Assembly (NCBI GenBank): GCA_036583965.1
Contig: JAZBQD010000014.1
Location: forward strand, 66,184,395-66,248,394
Direction: 5' to 3'
Source of the DNA: Prunella strophiata
Lineage: Eukaryota > Chordata > Aves > Passeriformes > Prunellidae
Length of the DNA stretch: 64,000 nt
Below, one piece after another: positions 33,615 through 46,100 of this stretch (positions within the stretch are counted from its first letter, which is position 1; every line of letters starts with the position of its first letter). The position numbers and the translations under genes were made by a program. Below the pieces are notes generated by a model. That model had not been told where the DNA came from, did no database searches, and saw only the letters and a list, made by a program, of their open reading frames with translations.

Positions 33615-36600
33615 TTGGGAAGAGGATAATTATCAGCAATATCCACTGTGATCACAGGAGCAAATTTGGAGTGATGCCTGATTGCAAGGTATTTGTCTGA
33701 CACTCATTGTCATTGCATGAGAATGCTTTAATAAGCATTGAAAATGTTCCATTACATGGACCATCTCTGGCAAAAATACACTGTCTGATGTTTTGTGCTC
33801 TGTATAAATGCCAAGTGTTTAATACATGGACACAGCAATGCTACCAGCTGAAAACACTAAAACCTGTAAACCCTTGATTCTTATTTGCAACAGAAATACC
33901 AACAATCTCTCAGTTTTAAGATTCTTTAAGAATCTTTAATGTAAGTGCTTTCAGTATGGATGAACAATGACAAAGGGTGTTTTTTCTATTCAAAAATAGA
34001 TAACGACCTTATAATCATGAAGACGACTAATGAGACTGATCTTTTTCTACAAATGCAGATCCTGTTCTGGCATCTGAACAGCTGAGTAGGAGGTAAGAGT
34101 ATGTTTAAAGACTGGATACCACACAGAGCAAATTCCTGTTTGGTTCTCATACTGGTTTATACTCAGTTCTCAGCATTTCAGATTATATTTTCCAAACACT
34201 TCTCTCCATTTACTTCATCAAAGTCATTCAAATCTGGATTTTAAACCTGTGTTTCTACCAAGTTGTCTGGAAGCAGGTTCATTTACCTAATGTAAAGGTT
34301 AGCACTCAGCACACAGATTAAGACACCTAAATTTAGGTGTGTGCACGTAGGTGCTGAGCTGTGAGGTGGCTGCGGAGGGCTCCAGACTGACTCACTGGTG
34401 ATCAGGTCTCAGCAAAGTACTCATGGAGCAATGTCCCAGGGGAATCAGTGAAAGTCTGGAGAGTGGGGCTTAGGGTGGCATCACTGCAGTCACCTGTAAT
34501 GGTTGTATGATGAGCTGCCTCATGCCCTCAAGCCCTTTGAGTGCCCTCCAGCCCCCTCACACCTGGTTTACACACAGGCACATACATCGTGGACATAAGG
34601 GCCTTAACCTAAGGTTAAGTGAGATCCATCCCACCCAGAGGGGGTAGCAGAGGAAGGGATCCTCTCAGCAGGCTTCATGCAGGAACCAGGCTGTAGATCA
34701 GAGTTCAGAACTCAGGATAAGCAGTCTCACAAAAGCAGTGGTTAGATTACACCTGTGGCCCCATTTGTCTGTGGCTTGCCTGGAGTCTCTGCACATACCA
34801 GGCTCTTCCCAGCTTTCCCACAAAGTCTAGACAAGAAGGAAAAAGGATTTCTTTATGGACAATAAGGGTGTGGGGGTGTGACCAACAATTCCTTCTTCCC
34901 ATGGAAAAGACCTGGGGGTGATTGATGCAGGACACAACATGATTGTCCTTTTCTATCTCAATGCAGCTGTTTCAGAACAAAATTATCAAGAAAAGGCTGA
35001 TAAGGCAGCTTGTGTTACAGATTTTCCTGACCGTGTGGAAAGTCCAGGATGTATTTTAGGTGACGCATTTTGTGTCATTTAATTAACTGATACTGTAGCT
35101 ATGTTTGCCCTGCCAGAGAATTTCCAAACTCTTTGTATCCAACTAATTTTAGTTTAGAGACAGTACAATGAACTTACTCCATTTTCTGCATTTTCCCAAA
35201 TTCAGATTTCACCCTTTATCTTAACTAAAGCAGCAGCAGGCCCTGCGTATTTTCCATTACCTCCTCCCCTGCTTCTAATAGAAATTCAACTATGGGTCAA
35301 ATCCTTGGCTGGAAAGAGTCTATACAGTTCAGGATCTCCTTTGTATAAAAAAGTTACAAAAACAGGATGTGTTTTATTTGACTAGAGTGAACTTAATGGT
35401 CATGAGGTCGTTTTCATTTAAGACACATTTTTTTTTTTTCCTCATGGTTTTCAAATGTATTTTGCTTCTTAAATTACAGCAAGAATAAAATTTATTTTTC
35501 TCAGCATTTTTTCTTAAGGATCTCAAGGCACTTTGCTGGCAGAATTTTGCTAAGTATTGCAGGCCTCCCTATATAGTGAATATGTCACTATTGGCCTTAT
35601 CTGCTTTCTCAGCTTTCAGGCTTATTTCCCTCCAGTGGGAGGGAAGACCTGGGTGCTTTCCAATCTAGAATTATTAAGAGGACAGAAACACCATATATTT
35701 TTATGTACTTTTTTTTTCTTTTTTTTTTTATCACTTGTAGGTTTCTACCCTTGTCTCCCCAAACTGAAAGCTTGGTAATGAATTCTTCTTCTATTTCACT
35801 GGCATTCTATTCTTTTCCCTTGTATTTAAGTACTACCCAGCAAGTCTCCAGTTTGCCCTTTTCCATTCATTCCCTCTGGAAGGGTTTTCAAGTTTTGAAA
35901 GTTCACCTCAGGAAGATTTCATAATAAGAACTCAAGGAAAATAATATAATCTTGCTTTAAAACACTTCCTTCCTCTGTTTTGCTGATGGATTATAACAAT
36001 TCACAATACCATCTGGCCAGCAAGTGGTACAGAACTTATTTCATTGTTTTAACTGTATTTGTTTCTTTTGGTTATAGAGCCCATAACATGAGGATTCCCC
36101 TGCTGCTGTTCTGTGATCAGACCCAAAGTACAACAGGAGATGTGCCCAAATGTCTGGAAGTGGGCTAGAAATAGCCCTGGCAAATGACCTGTAGACTTAG
36201 ATGGAATTAGAACGTGAGTGCTGTGGTGGAGGGCAAAATGCACGTCTGAATTTTCCAGCCTGATCCATTTCCTAAAATCAGAGAAAAATCTGAACAGAAA
36301 TCTGACTTTCTTAGATGGATTTTGTAGAAATTTCTTAAGCTCATGGACTGAATTGAAAAGGAGAAAGGAACCTGATTTTTTGCATCCAGTTTTGACATAA
36401 TTCCAAATAATGGAAATGGAACTGGTCAAGACATTTTGAAGAACTTTCTACAATCCCAATTTTGAGGAATCTCACAGAACAGTTCATGAAGTTAAGTAGT
36501 GCTCAAGTCTAGGAAGGACAGCCTTCATCCCAAAACCTAACCAACAAACTAAACATATTCCAGCTCTAAATTAGATCATGTGTGGATTGGGAGCATTAGT

Positions 36601-39600
36601 GGTGATACAGAGGGGAAGCACCACACCTGAGCCTCCCCCCAGATCACCTGCAGCACTCAGTGCCTGAGGGGAATGAGACCTCAGGGTCTCATTTTTATGT
36701 CTTCCCTCCAAGCACGTTTGGAGCACTTGTGAGTATCAGACTTTCAATACATAATCTGAGGCCTGATTCAGTGTGGATCACAAGGTGGTGCAATTTCCGT
36801 GAAACTACTGCTTCTTATCCTACAGCTGCTGATTTAATTCACTTGTGTGATTTTGAAAGACTGTGAAAATGAAGAATTACTCAAAACAATCTCTAGTGAC
36901 TATGAATGTTCTTACAGCCCTTACCAGAAGGTGAATATTATGGTGTAAAGGTACAGAGCACTCAGCAACAGGAATTCACTGTCTGTCCCATGAGCAGGTG
37001 CCAATCCTCGGGGCCAGTGCTGCTCCACACAACCTTGCTGACAAGTGTCATGCTTGGTGTTGATTGTTTGATACAGATCTCTTGATCACCAGCTTTTTCA
37101 TATAAGCTGTGGCCAGACAATAAAAGGCAAAGGCCAGTGCCACATTAATGACAGAGGGCGTAAAGTTCTTAGAATTTATTTTTAGTTCACCAAATCATTC
37201 TAGTCCTGAGGTTTAGATTATTTAAAGCAAACATTGCTGTATACCCAACACATGATATTTTTCTCATGTTGCCTCAGTTCCACATGCTCATGTCACTTCC
37301 ATGTGAACTACAGCATAATGCAAGGCTGTGTCGTATTCTTTTAATTTTTACACTGAAGGATTTCAAATGGAACCTAACATAATTAGATTACATGTAATCT
37401 CTTCCCATTTTGATCCTATTCTCAAGAGTGTTTGCAAAGGAGCTTACTTGAGTCTTAAATGCACAACTTGAAATCACTCTGACGGAGATGAATGAGAGCA
37501 GCACACTCTTAGGAAAACATCCTGATATGCAGGACAAAGCCTCATGGTTTTATTCAGTGAAATAGGTGTCTCCATGGGCAGTGTCTGCTGCAAAATCCTC
37601 CACACACAATTTGTTAAACTTCTGCACAAAACCTACAGCAAGTTGATTCAGAGTCTTTCCTTATCCATTTGTCTCCTGAATCAACACGGACTCCTATCAA
37701 TACCTGTTTGTCCCAGGGCTTCCACAGAGCTGAGTGGTTTCTATTCAGGTGTCAGCCGTGGAGATAAACTGCAGTTCAGAAGGGTTTTCAAACAGCCATC
37801 ACCTTCCTGGGAGTACATTAAAAGAGATTATGTGTTGCCAGACAGCAAGTCTTGTCAGGTCAGGGCAAAACAACATTTTAAGCCGATTGGCTCATATATC
37901 TCAAGGTATGTGTGTCCTTGCACAAATTCACTTTCCCCTCAACCCAGTATTTAAGAAAATCCACCTTTCATGATGTTGATCGATCTGAAGTGTGGTCAGA
38001 TTGAATCCTGCTTATTATCTTGAGGTTATCTAAGGAGGAATATCTCTGGATGTGATAGTAAATTACTGGATTGTAAGAAAACTTTGAGGAAAACAGCCTG
38101 TTATTTGTTAGTTGATGCCTCACCTTTCAGAAAGCTCTTCCTTGCATAAAAAAGGATAAAGCATGTTTACACTTCAGAGGTATTTACTGAAAGTTTGGGA
38201 AGCTTCATTCTGCTTTACAGCCTCAAGCTGGCTTTGTTTGCCAAAGGTGAGTTGTGCCTTTATTAGCAATGGTGGCTGCGTGCAGAGACCTTGGCTTCCC
38301 TACAGGATGAAACGGGGTACCTGATGTAAACATCAGCCTCAGCAAGATCTGTGAGCACACCTTCTTCACCAGCCAGGAACCTGAGTAACCTCATGTCCCT
38401 GTGTTTGAGCAGCCTGACCCTGGGCAATGCAGCAGTGGCCCTTCCCTGGGAAACGAACTCTGTTCCTTGTGGGTGTGAAACAGCTTGAGAGAGCATGCCC
38501 ACCCTCTCGTTGGCTTGTTTCACTCTACGGTTGCCATATGGGCTTAGTTAGGGAAAAGATAAGTGTGACAGGACTTCCACTTCCCTGGCAAGCTACTTCT
38601 GCAGTTCAGGCTTCGTAGGAAACCTTCACGCTGCTTTACCCCGAACAGGAGGTGACCGAACACAGATGGCTCCAGGCAGAGGGGGAAGAATGTGTTTAAA
38701 TGCAAAGCCCAACTTGCATCCCCCACTTCACGTTGTGCTACATAAATTCTACATGAAGCGGAGCTGGGAAAAGACTCTAAATATCACATTGCTGGAAAAA
38801 AATTATTTTGATCTTTATTTTGAGCTTTACCTGAATGAACTGAATATATTTCTGCTCCATCAGTCATTCAAGTTTGTCTTTCTGCTGGTTTCAGCAGCAA
38901 ATGGAAAAGGTCATAAGGATTTAACTTTGGTGCTCCATTAGACGAGTAATTACACCTTTTTCAGGATACACTAGCACAGCACAGAATATCGACACATTTT
39001 ATTACAGGCTCCTGTTTTCATTCACTTGTAACTTCATGAAAATGATTCCCTTTGAGGCTTTTAGATTTGTTGGTATCAAAGAAATTATTCTATTTCTGTT
39101 AACTTTGAGTTGCTTTTGACATTCTGGTGGTTATGAGTGAGTGATAATAAACTTTAATACTGACTGTGCTCTGAACACTGACTCTATAAATACTGTCATG
39201 AGATTCCTGGTTCCTTGTCTTACTGTAACTCTACATCAGATCTGCACTTTACAAGAATATATCTTTCAGAAACTCTCCTGGAAAATCACAATAAGGCACA
39301 CAAAAGATGAAGCTGACATTTTGTTTTGTTGTGCATCATTGCCAGTAAGACCTAATCTTCTGTCTTATCTCTTTTTCTTCCTCTGTTTTATGTTCTACTT
39401 TTCCTTGATTTGAAAGCTGTATGATTTGATTATAGCTTTTCCCTCTTTTTCACCAAATCCTCTGCTGTGGGACGAAATCCTGTTAGCAAGAATCTAAAAC
39501 TCAGGTTCAGGCAAATATCGCAATTCATGTTTTAAAGCCCATCCTGTACTTCAGTTTAGATACAGCCACACATTTTCTTCAGCCAGGCTTTCTGAGTTTT

Positions 39601-41499
39601 GCATTTGCTGTGCACAGCCAATTGTGCACTGTCTATGTACTCAATGTAGAAAAGGATCTCTGGGAAGTTCTGTAACATAGGAGATACAGGTAAGTGACAT
39701 GTTTTTGGTGTTGTGATGTTTCTCAGTGCACTGAAAAACTACTTGGTATTAAGGAGACCTTTAAAAAAGGGGTTTTGTACTGTGTAAGTGTATTAAATGT
39801 TGTTCTTTGTGTAGTTTTCATAGATAAAGAATATTGAAAGCTAAATCAACATATAAAAGGAGAGAGAGATAAAGACATGAGAGAATATTGAAGTAACAGA
39901 ATAAGACAGAAGGAGGTGAATGGGAAAAGGCAAGAAAATGCTAGAGGAGACAGAAAATTTGGTAGAAAAAGGAAGAATTAAGAAAATCTGTCTTGACAGA
40001 CAGAGGGGACAGAAATAGCCCCTTTCATCAGGCAGCAAGCACTGCACACATTCAAGTCTGATTCCCATGGCAGGAGCCACCAAAAGCAGGAAGAGAGGCC
40101 TGAATGGGTGAAACCTGAACATCAACAAACCAGCAGAGCCTGTGGACAATGGGACTGGCTGAGGGCAAAGGGAACAATCCCAACCAAAAGGAAAACAGTC
40201 CAGAAATAGTGAAGCAAAGGGCAAAGCCTCCTACTCCAAGTCCCACCTGACTCCTGCTTTTAACACAGCCCCTCCTATGGAATGCAGTGTCTCCATGTGG
40301 ACTGATGCTCCTGTGTGTGCACAGGCAAACCTCTGCCTGAATCATCAGCTCTGCAGAGCTGGCAATGGCAATGGCATGAGCAGGCAAGGGATGGGCTGGA
40401 AATAACACCTGAAACCCACCACTTTCATTTTGGGGAAAATAAACAAAAGCAAAGCCAGCAGGTGGTATAGCAGCTGAGTGCATTTAAGCTTATAAAATAC
40501 TGAAGTTTTTGAGCAGTTTTTTTTTTTGGGAATAAAGAGGGCCACTTTCATCTATTAAAAAAGGGCTTGTGGTCTTCCTGAAGAGATTGATAAAGTATTG
40601 AATCACTCTGGATCTGCTGAGTTCTATCTGATCTGTGTTTAATAAATGAAAATGAGATGAATTTATTACTCATATTGCAAATTTACTCCTGGTTGCAATG
40701 TTCTCATTCTGCACCTTTTGTACAGCTCCAGGGCCTAGAGTTGTTACTCAGAGGCATGTGGCACTAAGTGGGTGCCTTATCCAGCATGTGGGATGCCACC
40801 TCAGAGCTCCTGGTACCCCTCAGAACTCTCTGTTCCCCACAGGCACCAGGGACTCTCCTCCTCTCACCTGGCTGCAGGTGTAGCCCTGGAGTTGTGCCCA
40901 GCTCCTTCATGTTAAAGTCATGATGGTCTCCTGCTGCGTTGTCCCAAAGACTCAAAAAATAACTTCTCTTGCAAAAAGAAGGAACAATTAAATGTTTTCT
41001 CTTCCTTTACTTCCCCTGGCTAGGGCATGGAGGGAAGTCAGAGCAGAGGGAAAGGGCCTGGCTGGGAACTGTGCTGCTGGGAAGCATTTGGGGAGCCTCT
41101 CTCTAGCCTTGGGGAGCACAAAGAGAGTTTGGGGTCATCATCTGTCCTCATCCAGGACTGGGATGTTCCCAACTGCAGGAGGAACAGGAGAGGGTCTCCA
41201 CTTCCATTCTATGATGTGAAGCTGTGTTCTGCCCATCTCCATTTCTAAATCCTGCTTCTTTTCCAGGTTCCTGATCTTCTTACACATCAAGCAGTGGGAG
41301 CTGCCAGCTACGTGCGTGACCCCTGTCCCTCCTGGCCTGGAGAGGTTTGGACATAACATCATCCCTTCTGCTGTGCCTAGGGGCTTGTCCCAAGGGAAAC
41401 TGGAGCAGCATTTATCCTCTAAGGGCTTCCTGTGGGAGTCATTCCTCTCCTCAACTCACATACCCGTGCTGCTAGGGCAGAGGTGGGTTTTCCATCCCA
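33615..41499. other. intergenic, divergent spacer part 3
   Basis: Nearly 8 kb of AT-rich DNA without a recognised gene or confident repeat. A purine-rich stretch lies at 39850-40010. None of the open frames shows a known domain. Regulatory elements for ECHDC3 or USP6NL could lie here, but nothing in the sequence alone proves one. Confidence 0.55.
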
Positions 41500-42170
41500 G
41501 CTCCTCATGTCTTCTCCATGCAGGTAAAACCACAGGCTGCCTGGTGGAGTGTGACCTCTTCTCTCGAAGCAGGGGGATGCCTGCTCCTAATAGCAGAGAC
41601 TCTGGTCTGTACTAGTAGGGCATGGAAAATTTCCTCTTTAAGCTCCTCTAAAAGTTTTTGGTGGCCCTCTTTAATTTCCTCTCTTAAATTCCAGAAATCC
41701 TCCGTCAGTCTTTCCATGGATGAGAGGTAGGCCCATAATGGGGTGGAGATAGTTTCTTCATGTGTCTGGAGTCTGCCAAACCAGAATGCCCACTTCTTCT
41801 CCCTCCTTCCATGCCAACACTCCCAATGACTTGGCACATGACAACATGTTTTGTGTACACTGGACGCTGTCTGGATTATTAGGGAATTACTTGTTATCCG
41901 AAAAGATTATCTCCAGCACAGCTAATTCTCTCAGGCACCAGGTACTTTCCAAGTGTTCCACTTGTCTTGGTGCACTAAAAAGTCCTTGCAAAGGTATTTT
42001 TCCCTCATACTTGACAAGAGTTGCCTCCAGAGGCTGGGAGTTCTTGTTTTTTTCCTGATCCTTTGGCCAATACCTGCATCCCAGGACAGGGATCCCAGTT
42101 GCTTGGCTTCATCACCATCCAGTGCTGCACTGTTGCTCACGATAAGTCTTGCCAAATATTCAGTGATTTA
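41500..42170 (-). pseudogene. ERVL-type gag relic, broken
   Basis: Two minus-strand frames, 42155-41931 and 41837-41505, are in the right order to be one ancient protein split by stops and a frame change. Their Trp-, Arg- and Glu-rich character, a segment of the 'SLWRQLL' type, and a Glu/Lys/Leu-rich coiled-coil-like stretch near the end resemble Gag of avian ERVL-class endogenous retroviruses. Recognition is by eye. In-frame stops lie between the two pieces and no pol region is recognised to the left, so the relic is incomplete and inactive. It lies less than 1 kb from the USP6NL CpG island. Confidence 0.55.
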
Positions 42171-42358
42171 AGTGGAAATAATCTTAAAAGAAATAATTAA
42201 AATAACTTCCAAAGGGAGGAATTGATGGTAATTATATCACTTTCCTAATTAATTTTAAAGTAATTGTTTTAATTAATCAAAAGTAGTGTTTTAGTCTCAA
42301 GCAGTGTAATTTTCCACTTTAGCCAGCACGTTGCTAAGTTTCTTTTGACAGACTTATT

Positions 42359-42802
42359 GTTAGATCACCAAAACTTTCAGTTTTGCTAGACTAACCCTGA
42401 TAAGCTCAATGAACAAAGGAAAGCTGGACACCAAGGATCCAAAATTTATGGCACTCCAAGGATATAATGGAGTAACCAGAAGAGACTAACAAAGACATTA
42501 CAGCCTAACACTGTACATCCTGTCAGGGAAAAATTGATAAAAAGGCTGAAAAACGTGGACTAATTAGCACTGGAAGCAAGAAACCAATAACTAATAGAAT
42601 AGTAATTAATGAAGAGAATTATGCAATTTAGAACCAATGAACAATGATTTGTTTGCTGAAAATGTGTGAGTGAAAAGTTTTGGCAATGGAGTGCATATGG
42701 CTGGAGTTATCTGCTATGCACTCCAGCTGGGAATAAAGTAACGCCCACTCCCCAATACTATAAAATAAAGAGCTTGGGAGTTTGATTTATCCCGATGTTT
42801 TT
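42359..42802 (+). mobile_element. possible LTR relic
   Basis: The segment begins TGTTAGATCACC and ends GGTGTCA. Near its end is ACTATAAAATAAAGAGC, combining TATA-like and AATAAA signals, then a T-rich stretch and TGGTGTCA, which matches the first eight bases of a tRNA-Leu-type primer-binding site. The orientation is opposite to the neighbouring gag relic, and no target-site duplication was found. An alternative is unrelated AT-rich spacer. Confidence 0.35.
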
Positions 42803-43010
42803 GGTGTCATACTAAGAAGCCCAGAACTGGACACAGGAGAATGGGTGTCCATACTGAGGGCCTTGGCAGCTCATGCAGCACAGCCAAGGAGTTTCTGAGG
42901 GCACCAGGCCTCTTTTGTGTTTTTTTCACCTTTTTCCCCTCAGCAGCTCCGGCCCCGGGCAAGCGCCTCGTCCCCAGCCCAAGATGGCGGCGGCGGCGGG
43001 TCAGCCCTGT

Positions 43011-43033
43011 GGGAGGGGCGGGGGCGGGGAGGG
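43011..43033 (+). promoter_or_regulatory. G-quadruplex motif with GC boxes
   Basis: Five consecutive G-runs of three to five bases separated by single bases (GGG, GGGG, GGGGG, GGGG, GGG) satisfy the canonical quadruplex pattern with one-base loops. The same bases form overlapping Sp1-type GC boxes in the presumed USP6NL promoter. Confidence 0.8.
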
Positions 43034-43059
43034 TTTCCATAGCGGCGGTGTCACATCGG

Positions 43060-43165
43060 GGCACTTCCTGGTCGGAGGCTGCCGGTCCCGGGGCAGCGAG
43101 CACGGACGCGCCGCTGGGGAAGGCGGCGGAGGGAGGCCCCGGGGAGAGGAGGAAGCCGAGCAAAG
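43060..43165 (+). other. USP6NL: candidate USP6NL exon 1, noncoding
   Basis: The sequence GCCGAGCAAAG is followed by the donor GTAGGG at 43166. The left limit is a guess at the start site downstream of the GC boxes. No coding frame is needed if translation starts in the exon at 48135-48224. Alternative starts within the island are possible. Confidence 0.5.
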
Positions 43166-46100
43166 GTAGGGACAAGCCGGGACTTCGCTCCGGCCATTGT
43201 GCGGCCCCGGGATGGCCGGCTGGACCCGTCCATTGCGGGGGTGCGGGGGGGGCCGCGCGCGCGTGTGTGGAGGTGCCGCGCCGGACCCTCCATTGAAGCG
43301 GGCGGGCTCCTCCCGGCTGAGGGGAGGCGGGCGCTACCATCCTCCCCCGGGGGGGGGCGCACCCCCCGCGAGGCCGCAGAGGTGGAAGTGGCGGGAGCCG
43401 GCTCCCGCAGGGTACTGGGGTGCTGGGACTGTTCCATTCCCAGCGGAGGGGTGTGTGTGTGTCTTTGGAGGCTCCCTGCTCTTTCTGCTGGGAGGGGGCG
43501 GCGCGTGGGGGGCTGCGGGACGCTGGGGGAGCCCGGGGGAAGCCCTGTGGAGATGCCCCTGCTCCCGTTGTAAGGTTGGAGTGAGGTGTGGCAGCGTGAG
43601 GGGCCGCAGTCAGAGCGGGGCTGGGGGTCTGTGTGTGTGGGTTTGTGCTTGAGGGAGTCACGGCTGTAGGTCCCAGACTTGGGGCCTCCTTGAGGCCCCC
43701 CTCTTCTGGCCATGTGGGAGGCGACAGTGCCGCCCTAGTCCGGAGTAGGGAGGATTTCCATGGCTGAACCCTTTAATGTGACTTTCTGGCACCGCTGCTC
43801 TCTCTCTACCTGCTCCCTCCTCTGCTTTTTGTAATCCTTCAGGTATGTGGTGGAAAGTGCCAGGCTGGCAGCGGTGGGCTGGGACAGAGGGCGTCCCTCA
43901 GGCTGCTCAGCCCTGTGTCTCCATAGCCCTCTCCCAGCCCTCAGTCTCCTCTGGGACTGCCAGCAAAGAGCCAATTATTATCAGGTGTTTCAGGTTCTTT
44001 CTGTGGCGTGGATGGCTGCCTGTAGAAAACCACCGCAGGCAGTGAAGTGCCAGCTGAACGAGAGTCAAGTGGTGACTTAAAAGTCGCTGTCTCCAAACTC
44101 CTGTACCAGTTGTTCACCCGCATGTGCTCGAGAATAACTTTCTTTGTGCCATTTGCTGCTTGGAGGAGGCAGCTGCACTGAAAACTGGCTGTGAGGAGAG
44201 CTGGTTTTGCAGCTTTCACTGAATTGCAGTGGAGTGAAAACAAATCCACATCTGCCCTGTTCACAACAAATGTATCATTTCAGTTAGGATAATTATATTA
44301 AATAATTGTTTTCTATGGTTTTTTAGCTTGCTGCGCGCCCTGCAATCTAGAGCTGCTGTGTGACAGTCGAAACTCCAACTCTACCAGGCGTGTGTGTATT
44401 AAAGGCAGCGGCCAATCAGCAGTGCCTGAAACTAAAGGCGATTTGCCTCAACGCTTTGTAGTGTAAATATTCCTGCTATGAACAAAGGAGGGTGTGTCGT
44501 TGGGCTTGTTTCATTTGTACTTCCATGTGCTTCCTCATCTGTGGCCAGTCAGATTCTGTGTAGGTTCTGAAACAGTAGCAATTTCACTTTGTTGTGAATT
44601 GTGCATTTGTGCCGTCTTGGGCATTTTACTTGAGCTGGGGTGCTCAGAGGATTAGGCATTTTTGTTACGTTCTTTTTCATAACTTTGCTCTGAAGTGACT
44701 TAGTTTTACTCCTTTTGAACTTTTGTTGTTTCTGATTATAACTTTCAAGTTAATTCAGCTGAGATGCAGTGTAAAATAAGTATTTAGTAGAACTGCCTTT
44801 TAACCAGCTGTTCCTCTGCCCTCTGATTATACAGCACAGAAACCACCAATTTCAGACTTAATGTTTTGCCAGCCAGCTATCTGTGGAACTCTAAAACACA
44901 GTGCTTCTGAAATCTGTCTGTTTTCTGTGAGGGGCCATAATGTTTGGTTTAAAGAAGACAGTAAATGACACTAAAATACTGATTTGTGCAAGGCAGGCTC
45001 TCTTTAGACTGTTCTGTCTTTGTGTGTTTAAGCAGGGCAGTTGCATGCTGCTCCTGTGATTCCTGGTTCTTGGGAACTGGGGAGTATAAATTCTTAATGT
45101 TAACTCCTTAGTATCTAACTTAAACAGATCCTACAGTAACACACACAGGCTAGACCTGAATCTTTAATTGCCAACTTAAAGGGAAATCTCTTCTCTGGGT
45201 ACAGTCACACTGCATAGCAGTACAATATGCTGTAATTTGCTTGCAATCTGGCTCCTGCTAATTATCCTGAAACAGAGCATTGGGTAAAAAAGAGACCTGG
45301 CACCAGCTATGGATACAGGTAATTGAATGTATTATGAGTGTGTGTGAGTTTGCAGTTGCAAAGAGCTCTGCTCACTGCAGGTATTCCTGTCAAATCTCAG
45401 CTAAAGTGCCAGTAGTTTCACTGCTACTGGAGGTGGTACTCCCAAGAGTGAGTGAGATGTGTGTCACTAGAGGAAACATGAGGTGGAATACAAGGGTTAG
45501 CTTGTGAGGAAAAGACAAAGATTGAAGGTATGTGTGGGTGGGTTGGTGGTTTTTTTTTTATTTTTTAGTTTTTATTATAGCTTTGTTGATTGCAAGGGAA
45601 AGCAGAAAGAGTGTCAGGCACTGTTTTGAATTCAAACTTTTTCCAAGATGGTGTCTTCCAAAAAGACACTGTACAAATAATAGTCTTTATTTCTGTTTTG
45701 TACTAGTTGGTAGTATTTCTGTACAGGAGAGAACCTTGCAGGCATTGAAATTAATAATGTTGGCTGAGAAAGCAAGGTGAAAACAGTTTGGTTTCTAACA
45801 CACATCCCTAGGTAAAGGTGTTGCTATTGGAATGCAGCAGAAAACAGGGACTGTCTGCTGTTTGGTAGTGTTGCCTTTCAATACTGCTTGCTATTGCTGC
45901 ACTCAAAATTACAGATGAAAGACAAAACTTGTTTTTAAAAAAGTTACTTACAAGGGAAATTATATAAAACACACACATAGTGTTATTTCAGAGAACAACA
46001 GCTGAATTTACCAGAAGCCTGCATTGTGTGCTAAACAGACACTAGCAATAGCTAAACAAAACATTTAGACACTGAAGGCAGTGCAGAAGCAGCACTTTGT

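Larger units (their letters stand above)
42945..43650. promoter_or_regulatory. USP6NL: CpG island, likely USP6NL promoter
   Basis: A dense CpG block with no TATA box. Motifs seen are AAGATGGCGGC (YY1-type) at 42981-42991, tandem GC boxes at 43014-43030 and CACTTCCTGG (ETS core on the minus strand) at 43062-43071. A rightward donor at 43166 follows. Divergent placement from ECHDC3 matches the remembered head-to-head order of USP6NL and ECHDC3 in human. Long frames here on both strands (for example 42807-43661 minus) are GC artefacts. Confidence 0.75.

Noticed and set aside
33272..33703. 143-codon minus-strand frame
   Set aside because: No recognisable domain. Part of it is antisense to a possible CR1 tail, so chance opening is more likely.
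40052..40483. 143-codon minus-strand frame
   Set aside because: Low-complexity hydrophobic and Pro/Ser-rich translation with no domain or matching exon signals.
42807..43713. Long minus-strand open frames of 284 and 220 codons
   Set aside because: They lie in the CpG island, are Pro/Ala/Arg-rich with no domain, and are matched by equally long frames on the plus strand. GC-rich DNA gives such frames by chance.
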